Assembly: GCF_003860465.1 (NCBI RefSeq)
Contig: NZ_CP034183.1
Span: forward strand, 1,318,501 to 1,382,500
DNA from: Deinococcus psychrotolerans
Lineage (GTDB): Bacteria > Deinococcota > Deinococci > Deinococcales > Deinococcaceae
Direction: 5' to 3'
Length of the DNA stretch: 64,000 nt
In this document: positions 41,127-50,975 of the stretch, one piece after another
How the letters are laid out: every line of letters begins with the position of its first letter
Numbering within the stretch: the first letter of the stretch is position 1
Notes under the pieces: model-generated
The model's database searches: none
What the model saw: only the letters and a program-made list of their open reading frames with translations
Told to the model about the DNA's origin: nothing
Program-made: the position numbers and the translations under genes

Positions 41127-41150
41127 CTAAAGAAAACGAAGGAGCCACCC

Positions 41151-43298
41151 ATGACCCAGTTCGAGCAGCCCCCCATCCAGATCAGACCCGGCAATCCCGA
41201 TCCACTCGGCGCGACGTGGGACGGTCACGGCACCAATTTTGCGCTCTACAGCGAACACGCCTCAGCCGTTGAGCTGTGCCTCTTTGACGAGGGCGGCGCA
41301 GAGACCCGCCTGCCGCTCACCGAGCAGACCGCTTTCGTGTGGCACGGCTACGTGCCGGGCGTTCATCCGGGTCAGCGCTACGGCTACCGCGTGTCGGGCG
41401 AGTACGCTCCTGAGCGCGGGCTGCGCTTTAATCCGAATGTGGTGCTGCTTGACCCCTACGCCAAAGCGGTGGAAGGCACCGAGCAGTTTAAGCAGGGCGT
41501 GTTTGCTTATGTGCCGGGCGATGAAGACAATCAGCCGCAAACCGAAGACCAGCGCGGCGCACCGCTGGGCCTGGTGGTCGATCCCGGCTTTGACTGGCAA
41601 GGCGACCAGCCGCCCAAAGTGCCGTTTCACCAGTCGGTGATTTACGAAGCCCACGTGCGTGGCCTGACCATGACCCACCCCGAGGTGCCCGAAGAGTTGC
41701 GCGGCACTTACGCCGGAATTGCCAACCCGCCGACGCTGAAGTACCTCAAAGAACTCGGCATCACGGCCATCGAACTGATGCCGGTGCATTTGCACGTAGA
41801 CGATCCGTTTCTCTTGGACAAGGGACTCGACAACTACTGGGGCTACTCCACGCTGAGTTTTTTCGCGCCGGAAGTGCGTTACTCGGCAGCAGCCCGCGCA
41901 GGCGACCCGCAGGGCGTGATTGCCGAATTCAAGGGCATGGTCAAGGCGCTGCACAAAGAAGGCATCGAAGTCATCTTGGACGTGGTCTATAACCACACCG
42001 CCGAAGGCAACCATCTCGGCCCCACCATGAGCTTTAAAGGCATCGATAACCCCACCTATTACCGCTTGGTCACTGGCAACGAGCGCCACTATTTCGATTA
42101 CACCGGCACCGGCAACAGCCTGAACGTGCGCCACCCCCAGACGCTGCAACTGATTATGGATTCGCTGCGCTACTGGATTACCGAGATGCACATCGACGGC
42201 TTCCGCTTTGATCTGGCGTCTACGCTGGCACGCGGCCTGCACGAAGTCGATCAGCTCTCCAGCTTTTTTACCATCATCCACCAAGACCCGATCATCAGCG
42301 GGGTCAAGCTGATTGCCGAGCCGTGGGACGTGGGCGAGGGCGGCTATCAGGTGGGCAACTTCCCCGTCAACTGGGCCGAGTGGAACGGCATTTACCGCGA
42401 CGACATGCGGGCCTTCTGGCAGGGCAACGGTGGGCTGGCCTCGGAAATCGGCTACCGCCTGACGGGCAGCAGCGACCTCTACCAAAACGACGGGCGCAAG
42501 CCGTACGCCTCGATCAATTTCATGACCGCTCACGACGGCTTTACCCTGCGCGACACGGTCAGCTACAACGAAAAGCACAACGACGCCAACCAAGAAGGCA
42601 ACAACGACGGCCACAACGACAATAAATCCTGGAATTGCGGCGCGGAAGGCCCCACCGAAGACCCCGAGGTTGAAGCCCTGCGCTCACGCCAGCAGCGCAA
42701 CATGCTGGCGACCCTGATCTTGTCTCAGGGCACGCCGATGATTTTGGGCGGCGACGAAATGGGCCGCACCCAGGGCGGCAACAACAACGCTTACTGCCAA
42801 GACAACGAAATCAGTTGGTACGACTGGGACAACGTGGACGAGCCCCTCTTGGCCTTCACCAAGAAGCTGTTGACCCTGCGCCGTGAGCACCCCGCCCTGC
42901 ACCGCCGCAAGTTCTTTGCGGGGCGCAATATTCGCGGCGAGGACATCCGCGACATCGTGTGGCTGCGCTTTGACGGCGAGGAGATGACCGACAGCGACTG
43001 GCAAAGTGCCGAAACCCAGAGTATGGGCGTGTTCCTCGACGGCAACGGCCTCAACGACGTGGATCAAATGGGCAACCCCGTTCAAGACGATCACTTGCTG
43101 CTCCTGCTCAGCAGCACTTACATCGATTTGCCGTTTACCTTGCCGGAGTTGGGCGGCTGCGACGAGTGGGAATTGCTGCTCGACACCTACGATGACGCCG
43201 CCGAAGAGCGGGTCAAAGCCGGAAATGAAACCACCCTGCACGCCCGCAGTGTCAAGCTGTACCGCTGCACCCGCAGTGAACCGCTTCCCAATCTGTAA
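41151..43298 (+). CDS. glgX: Glycogen debranching enzyme GlgX/TreX
   Basis: The 715-residue GH13 isoamylase-type enzyme removes alpha-1,6 branches from glycogen or limit dextrins. It has an N-terminal beta-sandwich (about 1-150), the barrel with catalytic residues in [26 protein letters not shown] and [16 protein letters not shown], and a C-terminal beta domain. Length is that of GlgX. It stands before treZ and treY; in the TreX-TreY-TreZ route the debranched chains feed trehalose synthesis. AAGGAG precedes the ATG. Confidence 0.94.
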   Translation: MTQFEQPPIQIRPGNPDPLGATWDGHGTNFALYSEHASAVELCLFDEGGAETRLPLTEQTAFVWHGYVPGVHPGQRYGYRVSGEYAPERGLRFNPNVVLLDPYAKAVEGTEQFKQGVFAYVPGDEDNQPQTEDQRGAPLGLVVDPGFDWQGDQPPKVPFHQSVIYEAHVRGLTMTHPEVPEELRGTYAGIANPPTLKYLKELGITAIELMPVHLHVDDPFLLDKGLDNYWGYSTLSFFAPEVRYSAAARAGDPQGVIAEFKGMVKALHKEGIEVILDVVYNHTAEGNHLGPTMSFKGIDNPTYYRLVTGNERHYFDYTGTGNSLNVRHPQTLQLIMDSLRYWITEMHIDGFRFDLASTLARGLHEVDQLSSFFTIIHQDPIISGVKLIAEPWDVGEGGYQVGNFPVNWAEWNGIYRDDMRAFWQGNGGLASEIGYRLTGSSDLYQNDGRKPYASINFMTAHDGFTLRDTVSYNEKHNDANQEGNNDGHNDNKSWNCGAEGPTEDPEVEALRSRQQRNMLATLILSQGTPMILGGDEMGRTQGGNNNAYCQDNEISWYDWDNVDEPLLAFTKKLLTLRREHPALHRRKFFAGRNIRGEDIRDIVWLRFDGEEMTDSDWQSAETQSMGVFLDGNGLNDVDQMGNPVQDDHLLLLLSSTYIDLPFTLPELGGCDEWELLLDTYDDAAEERVKAGNETTLHARSVKLYRCTRSEPLPNL

Positions 43299-43339
43299 TT
43301 GAGCGCCGCTCAGATTGAATGAATAAAAGATGAGCAAAG

Positions 43340-43374
43340 AGCCGCCCCCGTTTTCCTGATCTGGGCGGCTTTTT
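43340..43374 (+). terminator. Intrinsic terminator after glgX
   Basis: GCCGCCC (43341-43347) pairs with GGGCGGC (43363-43369), followed by TTTTT. treZ-treY are therefore expected to have their own promoter in the remaining about 185 bp, where I see no clear one. Confidence 0.85.
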
Positions 43375-43561
43375 CGCCGCAGGGCATTTACACCTCTGCC
43401 CAGCCATTGAGGGCTTTCTCACCGGCCTCGCCATGTCATTGGCGTAGCGTAGACACAAACGCCGGGTGAATCCCGGTAAAACCCGGTGACCCGCTTGGCC
43501 CGCGTGCCGCACGCTTAACCACACTTGAGCGCCGCCTCTCCTCCTCAACGAGGTCTTTCGA

Positions 43562-45397
43562 ATGTCCAATTTTTCCACTGCTCCCGCTCCGCCCGCTTCC
43601 CAACCCGTCTCTCATCCCCTCTCCAGCGGCGAGCGTCTCGGCGCACAGGTCTTGCCGGACGGCACCGGCACCCGTTTCCGGGTCTGGGCCACCGAAGTGC
43701 AGGACGTCGCCGTGAGAATCGGCGGCACCGATTACCCGATGGAGCGCAGCGGCGACCCCGATCACGACTGCATTCACCAGACCGTCTTGCCAGTCGGTGC
43801 GGGCACCCGCTATCAGTTTGTCTTGGGCGGCGTGCCCACCCCCGATCCCTACGCCCGATTTTTGCCAGGCGGCGTTCACGGCGAGGCCGAGGTGATCGCC
43901 TTCAATATCCACGACTGGAAAGATGTCGACTGGGACGGCCTTCCGCTGGATCAGTGCGTTTTCTATGAGCTGCACGTCGGTACTTTCACGCCGGAAGGGA
44001 CTTATCAGGCAGCTCAGGCCAAGCTGCCGGAGCTTAAAGCGCTGGGCATCACGGCCGTCGAACTGATGCCGCTGGCCGCCTTCGCGGGCGAGTACGGCTG
44101 GGGTTACGACGGGGTGGCCCTCTACGCGCCGCACGCGCCGTATGGCCGCCCTGAAGACCTCAGAAGCTTCGTCGACGCCGCCCACAACATTGGGCTGGCG
44201 GTCTTTTTGGACGTGGTCTACAACCATTTTGGCCCCGACGGCAATTACCTCAAAAATTACAGCCCCAAGTACTTCACCAGCAAGTTTCAGAGCGCCTGGG
44301 GCGAGGGCCTCGATTACGCCGAGCGCCACATGCGCCGCCTGATTACCGAAAATGCCCAGATGTGGCTGCGCGATTACCACTTCGACGGCCTGCGTCTAGA
44401 CGCCACCCAGAGTATGCCCGACGACTCCGAGGTGCATATTTTGCAGGAGCTGGCCTCGGAGGTGCACGGGCTGGGCGGCCACCACCTGATGCTGGCCGAG
44501 GATTACCGCAACTTGCCGATGCTGGTCACGGACTATCACCTCGACGGCATCTGGGTGGACGACTTTCACCACGAAATGCGGGTGACGCTGACTGGAGATC
44601 AGGACGGCTACTACGCGGCCTTTGAAGGCGGCGCGGCGGCGCTGGCCCACACCATCAACCGGGGCTGGACGTACGAGGGTCAAACGTGGCCGATGGAAGA
44701 CCACGCCCTGCCCGGCAATTTGCGCGGCCAACCCGCTGACGCGCTGCCAGCGCCCAGTTTCGTATATTTCATTCAGAACCACGACCAGATCGGCAACCGC
44801 GCTCAGGGCGACCGAATGACCGACGTGGAGCGCGTCTCAGTGGCCGCTTTCCGGGGAGCCAGCACCGTGCTGCTCGCCCTGCCGATGACGCCGCTGATTT
44901 TTCAGGGCCAAGAATGGGCCGCCAGCACGCCGTTTCCGTTTTTCTCCAACCACCACGGCGATCTCGGCGCACTCGTCAGCGAGGGGCGCAAAAAAGAATT
45001 CGGGCACTTTGAAGGCTTCTCGGGCTACGTCCTCGACCCGCAAGACCGCGCCACCTTCGAGCTGGCCAAACTCGACTGGGCCGAGAAACGAGACGGTGAA
45101 CACGCCCAGACGTTTCAGACCTATCAGCAGTTGCTGAACTTGAGAAAAACCGACCCGGTGCTGAGTGGCCGCTCCCGTCACGCGCTGACGGCGGGGCACG
45201 TGGACGCCGTGTTGTGGGTGCGCTGGACAACCGACGAAGGCGAGCGGGCGCTGCTGTGGAACACCGGCAAGACCGCTCTGGCCGCCTCCAAACTCGACTT
45301 GCCCTTCAACTTGCCTCCCAGCCTGACGTTTCACAGCGAGGGCAAGCCCACCCCCACGCTGGGAGCCGGTGAAGCTGTGATCTTGGGCAACGGATGA
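43562..45397 (+). CDS. treZ: Malto-oligosyltrehalose trehalohydrolase TreZ
   Basis: The 611-residue GH13 enzyme releases free trehalose from maltooligosyl-trehalose. The N-terminal domain ([20 protein letters not shown]) is followed by the barrel, with the family-specific [38 protein letters not shown], the nucleophile in [11 protein letters not shown], the acid/base in LMLAEDYRN and [10 protein letters not shown]. The sequence runs very close to the Deinococcus enzyme of known structure. It overlaps treY by 4 nt (ATGA). Confidence 0.96.
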   Translation: MSNFSTAPAPPASQPVSHPLSSGERLGAQVLPDGTGTRFRVWATEVQDVAVRIGGTDYPMERSGDPDHDCIHQTVLPVGAGTRYQFVLGGVPTPDPYARFLPGGVHGEAEVIAFNIHDWKDVDWDGLPLDQCVFYELHVGTFTPEGTYQAAQAKLPELKALGITAVELMPLAAFAGEYGWGYDGVALYAPHAPYGRPEDLRSFVDAAHNIGLAVFLDVVYNHFGPDGNYLKNYSPKYFTSKFQSAWGEGLDYAERHMRRLITENAQMWLRDYHFDGLRLDATQSMPDDSEVHILQELASEVHGLGGHHLMLAEDYRNLPMLVTDYHLDGIWVDDFHHEMRVTLTGDQDGYYAAFEGGAAALAHTINRGWTYEGQTWPMEDHALPGNLRGQPADALPAPSFVYFIQNHDQIGNRAQGDRMTDVERVSVAAFRGASTVLLALPMTPLIFQGQEWAASTPFPFFSNHHGDLGALVSEGRKKEFGHFEGFSGYVLDPQDRATFELAKLDWAEKRDGEHAQTFQTYQQLLNLRKTDPVLSGRSRHALTAGHVDAVLWVRWTTDEGERALLWNTGKTALAASKLDLPFNLPPSLTFHSEGKPTPTLGAGEAVILGNG

Positions 45398-48279
45398 CGG
45401 CGGCGCTCACCGAAGCTGCCGGAGCGCAGGCGCAGATCGCTCCCCACACGCCGCAGATTCCCCGCGCCACCTACCGATTGCAACTGCACGGCCCCATCAC
45501 GCTGCCCAGCGGCAAAACCGCCCGCTTCGATTTCAGGGACGCGGCCAGAGCAGTGCCGTATCTGGCCCGCCTGGGCATCAGCACGCTCTACCTCTCCCCC
45601 ATCTGGCAGGCCGCGCCGGGCAGCTCGCACGGCTATGACGCCACCGACCACAGCCGAGTCTCGGATGAACTGGGCGGGGAAAAGGGTCTGCGCAAGCTCT
45701 GGCAAACCGCCAAAGCGCAGGGCATGACCATCATCGCCGACTTTGTGCCGAACCACATGGGCATCGCGGGCGGCCATAACCCGTACTGGGAAGATGTGCT
45801 GCGCCACGGACAGGCCAGCCGCTACGCCCACTTCTTCGACATTTCTTGGGAACCTCTCAAGCGGGCACTCAGCGGCAAAGTGCTGCTGCCGGTGCTGGGC
45901 GATCAATACGGGCGGGTGCTGGAGCGCGGCGAGCTACAGGTGGTGCGGATCGGCGGCGCACTCGGCCTGCGCTACTTCGAGCGCACTTTTCCACTCTCGC
46001 CGCGACAGAACGCCCCGATTCTCACGCGGGCCTGGACGCTCGCCAGCCAACTCGACGCCTCGCCCCAAAATGAAGAAGCCCGCGCCGACCTCGCTTCGCT
46101 GGCGCTGCAAGCCGCCCATTTGCCGCGCAGCCAGGACAACCTGACCAGCGAAGACAAACAAAGCCGCGCCCGCGAAACCGCCGTGATCGAGCGCCGCCTT
46201 TCGCGCCTCGCCGAGATCCCGGCGATTGCCGCTGCGCTGGACACTGCACTGAGCGAACTCAACGCCGACCCCACGCGCCTCGACCAGCTCATCACCGAGC
46301 AAAATTACCGGCTGAGCTACTGGAAAGTCGCTTCCGAGCAAATCAATTACCGCCGCTTTTTTGACATCAACGATTTGGCGGCGCTGCGAATTGAAGACCC
46401 CCGCGTCTTCGAGTGGGCGCACTCCAAACTGTTTGAACTCATCAAAGAAGGCGTCATCGCAGGCGTGCGGCTTGACCACACCGACGGTTTGTATGACCCC
46501 GCCGGTTACTTCCAGACGTTGCAGGAACGGGCCGCCGAGGTGCTGGGTGTGCCTTACGCGGCAGGCGGCCGACCGCTGTACGTGCTGGCCGAAAAGATTC
46601 TGGAACCCGGCGAGCGCTTGCCCAACTGGCCGATCTACGGCACCACCGGCTACGACTTTTTGGCGCAGCTCGGCGGCGTGTTCGTGGAGAGCGGCAACGA
46701 GGAGGAGATCAGCGGGATTTACCGGCGCTTTACCGGCGACCGCAAGAGCTACGGCCAGACGCTGCACGACACCAAAGAATTTATTCAGCGGGTCAGCCTC
46801 GCTTCCGAAGTCAACGTGTTGGCCGAGCACCTCGAGCGGCTGGCCGAAGCGGATTTGCGCTGGCGCGACTTTACTTTGAGCAGCCTGCGCGAGGTGCTGC
46901 GCGAAGTCATTGCGGCTTTCCCGGTCTACCGCACTTATGTTCGGCTCGATGGGCGCGAGGGCGGCGACGACGCCAAGATCAACCACGCCATCACCGACGC
47001 CCGCAAGCTCAACCGCGAACTCGACGGCAGCCTATTCGACTTCCTGAAGGCGGTGCTGACGCTCGACGCCCCCGATTTGGAGAGCCGCGAGCGCTACGCC
47101 GAATTTGCCTTCAAGTTCCAGCAACTCACCGGCCCGGTGACGGCCAAAGGCGCGGAAGACACCGCCTTTTACCGCTACGGACGGCTGCTGTGCCTCAACG
47201 AAGTCGGCGGCGACCCGGCCATTTTCGGCACGCCGCCGCGCACCTTTCACGCGCAGGCCCGCGAGAGGGGCGAAAAGTGGCCGCACGCCATGCTGAGCAC
47301 CAGCACCCACGACACCAAACGCGGCGAAGGCACCCGCGCCCGCATCGCGGTGCTGAGCGAGATGCCGCAGACGTGGGCGGCCTACCTCAGCCACTGGGGC
47401 AAGCTGGCCCGCGCCTTTGAGCGCGAACTCCCAGAAGGCGCACGCGCTCCCAGCAGCGTAGACCAGATGATGTTTTTTCAAAACGTGCTGGGCGCTTGGC
47501 CGCTGAGCGGCGCACTCACCGATTTGCCTGAGCGCCTGAGCGCCGCCATGCTCAAATCGGCCCGTGAAGCCAAGCAGCACACTTCCTGGGCCGCGCCCGA
47601 CGCCGCTTATGAGGAAGCGCTGGACAATTTGATTCGCGGCCTGCTGGCTTCCAGCGAGTTCGTGGACAGCGTCAAGATTTTTCACGAGCAGATCAGCTCC
47701 TACGGCGCACAAAACAGCCTCTCGGCAGCGCTGGTGCGCCTAACGTCCCCCGGCGTGCCCGACACCTATCAGGGCAGTGAAAGCTGGAATCAGGCGTTGG
47801 TCGACCCCGACAACCGCCGCCCGGTGGACTACGCCCGCCTTCAGGCGCTGCTGCGGCGCACCGAGGAGCGCCATGCCAAAGACCCGCTGGGCTTGGCGGC
47901 AGAGTTGCTGAGGAACTACGGCAACGGCGGCATCAAACTGCTGACCACCTGGGTGGCCCTGTCCGAAAGGCGCAGCAATCCTGAGCTGTTCGGGCTGGGG
48001 AATTACCACGCCCTCAGCGGCGGCAAGCATCTGCTGGCCTTCTCGCGTCAATGGGGCGATCAACTGGCCGTCACACTGGCCCCGCGCCTAACCTACAGCC
48101 TGACCAAAGGCCAAACGCCCTGGGCGCTGGGCGAGGTGTGGGGCAGCCGCACTTTGGCCCTGCCCAGCGGCGCTTACCGCAGCGCCATGACCGGCGAGCG
48201 CTTCCGGGTGCGCGGCGACAAGATCGCGCTGGCCAAGGTGCTGGAATTCTTTCCGGTGGCGCTGCTTATCCGGGAATGA
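45394..48279 (+). CDS. treY: Malto-oligosyltrehalose synthase TreY
   Basis: The 961-residue enzyme turns the reducing end of maltodextrins into a trehalose unit by intramolecular transglucosylation. It has the TreY opening [40 protein letters not shown] and FVPNHMGI. The catalytic Asp lies in [13 protein letters not shown], the Glu in [12 protein letters not shown] and a third acidic residue in [11 protein letters not shown]. Length is slightly above other TreY enzymes. Its start overlaps the treZ stop, so the two steps are made together. Confidence 0.95.
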   Translation: MTAALTEAAGAQAQIAPHTPQIPRATYRLQLHGPITLPSGKTARFDFRDAARAVPYLARLGISTLYLSPIWQAAPGSSHGYDATDHSRVSDELGGEKGLRKLWQTAKAQGMTIIADFVPNHMGIAGGHNPYWEDVLRHGQASRYAHFFDISWEPLKRALSGKVLLPVLGDQYGRVLERGELQVVRIGGALGLRYFERTFPLSPRQNAPILTRAWTLASQLDASPQNEEARADLASLALQAAHLPRSQDNLTSEDKQSRARETAVIERRLSRLAEIPAIAAALDTALSELNADPTRLDQLITEQNYRLSYWKVASEQINYRRFFDINDLAALRIEDPRVFEWAHSKLFELIKEGVIAGVRLDHTDGLYDPAGYFQTLQERAAEVLGVPYAAGGRPLYVLAEKILEPGERLPNWPIYGTTGYDFLAQLGGVFVESGNEEEISGIYRRFTGDRKSYGQTLHDTKEFIQRVSLASEVNVLAEHLERLAEADLRWRDFTLSSLREVLREVIAAFPVYRTYVRLDGREGGDDAKINHAITDARKLNRELDGSLFDFLKAVLTLDAPDLESRERYAEFAFKFQQLTGPVTAKGAEDTAFYRYGRLLCLNEVGGDPAIFGTPPRTFHAQARERGEKWPHAMLSTSTHDTKRGEGTRARIAVLSEMPQTWAAYLSHWGKLARAFERELPEGARAPSSVDQMMFFQNVLGAWPLSGALTDLPERLSAAMLKSAREAKQHTSWAAPDAAYEEALDNLIRGLLASSEFVDSVKIFHEQISSYGAQNSLSAALVRLTSPGVPDTYQGSESWNQALVDPDNRRPVDYARLQALLRRTEERHAKDPLGLAAELLRNYGNGGIKLLTTWVALSERRSNPELFGLGNYHALSGGKHLLAFSRQWGDQLAVTLAPRLTYSLTKGQTPWALGEVWGSRTLALPSGAYRSAMTGERFRVRGDKIALAKVLEFFPVALLIRE

Positions 48280-48291
48280 GCGGGGCCTTTT

Positions 48292-48319
48292 TTGACTGAT
48301 CTTCCCAAATAGCTATACT
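48292..48319 (+). promoter_or_regulatory. Promoter of the ZTP riboswitch-purH transcript
   Basis: TTGACT (48292-48297), a 16-bp spacer and TATACT (48314-48319) put the transcription start at about 48326, just before the aptamer. Confidence 0.8.
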
Positions 48320-48329
48320 GCTCAGCAGC

Positions 48330-48403
48330 GCTGCGGCAACTGGCGCTGAACGTGGGGGCCACCACGGGGAAGCCGCAGCTTAGCCAGATCGCACGCCTGG
48401 GTC
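48330..48403 (+). ncRNA. ZTP (pfl) riboswitch upstream of purH
   Basis: GCTGCGGC (48330-48337) pairs with GCCGCAGC (48372-48379). Between them lie AACTGGCG and GGGGGCCACCACGGGGAAGC, and downstream CGCCTGGGTCA. These match the pfl motif (CTGGCG, ACCACCGGGGAGC, CGCCTGGGCA), a riboswitch for ZTP/ZMP known to precede purine and folate genes. ZMP is the substrate of PurH, so ligand accumulation should turn the gene on. Confidence 0.88.
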
Positions 48404-48464
48404 AGACCTCTCCGCTCCTGTCACTGCGATGTGCAGCGAAGTGGAGAGGTCTACTTTCTCTTTT
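48404..48464 (+). terminator. Terminator of the ZTP riboswitch
   Basis: AGACCTCTCC (48404-48413) pairs perfectly with GGAGAGGTCT (48443-48452), followed by the T-rich ACTTTCTCTTTT. Its left arm begins where the aptamer's last conserved segment ends, so ligand-bound aptamer and terminator can compete. Confidence 0.82.
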
Positions 48465-48479
48465 GACTCAGGAGCGGCC

Positions 48480-50045
48480 ATGTCAGATTCAGTTCAGCAT
48501 CCCCAAAAGCAAGCCCTCATCTCGGTGAGCGACAAGTCCGGCGTCGTTGACTTTGCCCGCGCCCTGACCGAGCAAGGCTGGGCCATCCTATCTACCGGCG
48601 GAACCCTCAGCGCCCTGCAAGCGGCGGGCGTTCCGGCAACCAAAGTGGCCGACGTCACCGGTTTTCCCGAAATTCTGGATGGCCGGGTCAAGACCCTGCA
48701 TCCCAAGATTCACGGCGGCATTTTGGCGCGGCGCACGCCCGAGCACCTCTCCGAACTCGCTCAGCACGGCATCGGGCCGATTGATCTGGTGTGCGTCAAC
48801 CTCTATCCGTTCTGCGAAACGGTGGCGTCGGGGGCCGACTTGGAGACGGCCATTGAAAACATAGACATCGGCGGCCCGGCCATGATTCGCGCCGCTGCCA
48901 AGAACTTTGAGAGCGTGCTGATCTTGGTCGATCCCGCCGACTACCCGCTGGCCCTGCAGGCCGAGGTTTCGCAGACGGATCGCCGCCACCTCGCGGCCAA
49001 AGCCTATGCCCATACCAGCAGCTACGACGCGGCGATCACGGCTTATTTGTCTGAACCATCCGGCGACAGTCTTTCTAGCGACAGTATTTCCGGCGAAGAT
49101 TTCCCAAAAGAAGTCAGCTTGCCCCTCACCCAGATTGCCGATCTGCGCTACGGCGAAAACCCCCACCAGCAGGCCACCGTCTACCGCCTCGGCGCTCAGA
49201 CGGGGCCGGTGCTTGACGCCGAAGTGCTGAGCGGCAAGGCCATGAGCTTCAACAACTACGCCGACACCGACGCGGCCTGGGCACTGGTGAGCGAGTTCGC
49301 AGACAGCAGCGCGGCTTGCGTGGCGGTCAAGCACGCCAACCCCTGCGGCGTGGCGGTGGCAACCACTCCGAAAGAAGCCTGGGAACGCGCCCGCGACGCC
49401 GATACCCTCAGCGTGTTTGGCGGCGTGGTGGCGATCAACCGGCCCATTGATCTGGAGACGGCCAAAGCCACCAGAGGCACTTTTCTGGAAGTGCTGATCG
49501 CCCCCGACATTGACGCAGACGCCCTGACGTGGCTGCGCGAAAAGAAACCCGACTTGCGGGTGCTGCGGGCAGGTAAACGTCTGGCATCGGGCTTGGACTA
49601 CCGCCCGCTCATCGGCGGCTTTCTGGCCCAGAAACGCGATGAGCGGCTGTGGGACGACCTTTGCCCCGAAGTGGTAACAAACAAGCAGCCGACGGAAGCC
49701 GAGTGGAAAGATTTGGCCTTCGCCTGGCTGGTCGCCAAGCACGCCCGCAGCAACAATGTGGTGCTGGCAAGAGGCGGCGTCACGGTGGGCATCGGCGCGG
49801 GGGCGGTCAGCCGCATCTGGGCCGCCGAGCGGGCGGTGCAGAACGCCGGGGAGATGGCACGCGGCGCGGTGATGGCGTCCGAAGCGTTTTTCCCTTTTGA
49901 CGACGTGGTGCGGCTGGCCGGCAGCGTGGGAGTCAGCGCCATCATCCAGCCGGGCGGAGCCAAGCGAGACCCGGAAGTGATCGCCGCCGCCAACGAACTC
50001 GGGATCAGCATGGTGCTGACCGGCTCGCGGCACTTCAAGCATTAA
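48480..50045 (+). CDS. purH: Bifunctional AICAR transformylase/IMP cyclohydrolase PurH
   Basis: PurH performs the last two steps of IMP synthesis. The 521-residue protein has the cyclohydrolase domain first (ISVSDKSGVVDFARAL, LSTGGTLSAL, GRVKTLHPKIHGGIL). The transformylase domain follows (LRYGENPHQQATVYRL, SGKAMSFNNYADTDAAW, the catalytic CVAVKHANPCG, SNNVVLARGG). The ATG at 48480 has AGGAG upstream and lies just after the riboswitch terminator; an earlier frame opening at 48429 is within the terminator hairpin. folD follows 33 nt downstream. Confidence 0.96.
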   Translation: MSDSVQHPQKQALISVSDKSGVVDFARALTEQGWAILSTGGTLSALQAAGVPATKVADVTGFPEILDGRVKTLHPKIHGGILARRTPEHLSELAQHGIGPIDLVCVNLYPFCETVASGADLETAIENIDIGGPAMIRAAAKNFESVLILVDPADYPLALQAEVSQTDRRHLAAKAYAHTSSYDAAITAYLSEPSGDSLSSDSISGEDFPKEVSLPLTQIADLRYGENPHQQATVYRLGAQTGPVLDAEVLSGKAMSFNNYADTDAAWALVSEFADSSAACVAVKHANPCGVAVATTPKEAWERARDADTLSVFGGVVAINRPIDLETAKATRGTFLEVLIAPDIDADALTWLREKKPDLRVLRAGKRLASGLDYRPLIGGFLAQKRDERLWDDLCPEVVTNKQPTEAEWKDLAFAWLVAKHARSNNVVLARGGVTVGIGAGAVSRIWAAERAVQNAGEMARGAVMASEAFFPFDDVVRLAGSVGVSAIIQPGGAKRDPEVIAAANELGISMVLTGSRHFKH

Positions 50046-50077
50046 GCGTGTGGGCAAAAATGAAAGGCGGGGGTTGA

Positions 50078-50917
50078 ATGCAACTTCTGGGTAAACCGCT
50101 GGCAGCGGGCGTGACGGCGGAGGTTCGGGCGCGACTCTCGGCTTTGGGAGCGCTGCACTTAGTCAGTGTGGTGGCGTCGGGCGATCCGGCGACGCTGGTG
50201 TATGTGGAGAGCAAGCGCCGTCAGGCCGAAAAACTCGGCGTGCGCTTGAGCGTGCGCGACCTCGGCGCTGAGGTGAGTCAGGCCGAGTTGCACCGCGTTC
50301 TGCGCGAACTCTCGGACGATGAGACGGTTCACGGCGTCGTCTTGGAATTGCCGCTGGCCCCGGCGCTTGATCCCGACGCGGCGCTGCGCCAGATCGTTCA
50401 CCCCAAAGACATAGAGGGCCTGACGCCCGCCAATTTGGCGTTGGTTTCGGCGGGCCGCGAGTCCGAAGCCCTGCTGCCGCCCACCCCGCGCAGCGTGCGC
50501 TTTTTGCTCCGCGAAGCACTGGAACTCTCGGGCGCGAGGGTGGCCATCATCGGGCCGGGCCGCACGGTGGGCCGCCCCCTGGCCTGGATGCTCAACAACC
50601 GGGGCGCGACGGTGACGCTGTGCAATGAATTCACCCGAGATCTGGCGGGCGTGCTGGAGAGGCAAGACGCGGTGGTGGTGGCAGTGGGCCGGGCCGGACT
50701 GCTCAAACCCGAACACGTTTTGCCGCACCATGTCGTGATTGACGCGGGCATCAACGTGACGGCTGGGGGCGTCGTCGGTGATGTAGCTCCCGAAGTCGGC
50801 GAGATCGTGCGGGCCTACACGCCTGTGCCCGGCGGCGTTGGCCCACTGACCAGCGCGTTGATGTTTCAAAACTTGGTGCGGGCAGTGCGGCTCCAGCGGG
50901 GGGAAAAAGTGGAGTGA
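50078..50917 (+). CDS. folD: Methylenetetrahydrofolate dehydrogenase/cyclohydrolase FolD
   Basis: FolD interconverts methylene-, methenyl- and 10-formyl-THF, the last being the cofactor used by PurH. The 279-residue protein has the catalytic Y42-x3-K46 (YVESK), the [14 protein letters not shown] segment, the NADP-binding [14 protein letters not shown] and the C-terminal [18 protein letters not shown]. It lies 33 nt after purH and is probably read from the same ZTP-controlled transcript. The glycine-rich nucleotide loop is slightly unusual (GPGRT where GRSxxVG is common). Confidence 0.94.
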   Translation: MQLLGKPLAAGVTAEVRARLSALGALHLVSVVASGDPATLVYVESKRRQAEKLGVRLSVRDLGAEVSQAELHRVLRELSDDETVHGVVLELPLAPALDPDAALRQIVHPKDIEGLTPANLALVSAGRESEALLPPTPRSVRFLLREALELSGARVAIIGPGRTVGRPLAWMLNNRGATVTLCNEFTRDLAGVLERQDAVVVAVGRAGLLKPEHVLPHHVVIDAGINVTAGGVVGDVAPEVGEIVRAYTPVPGGVGPLTSALMFQNLVRAVRLQRGEKVE

Positions 50918-50922
50918 GCGAT

Positions 50923-50960
50923 AAAAAAAGGGGCGCACCCATAGGCACGCCCCTTTTTTT
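50923..50960. terminator. Bidirectional terminator between folD and the M16 peptidase gene
   Basis: GGGGCG (50930-50935) pairs with CGCCCC (50948-50953), flanked by seven A on the left and seven T on the right. Confidence 0.92.
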
Positions 50961-50975
50961 ATTGCTCCCTGCTTC

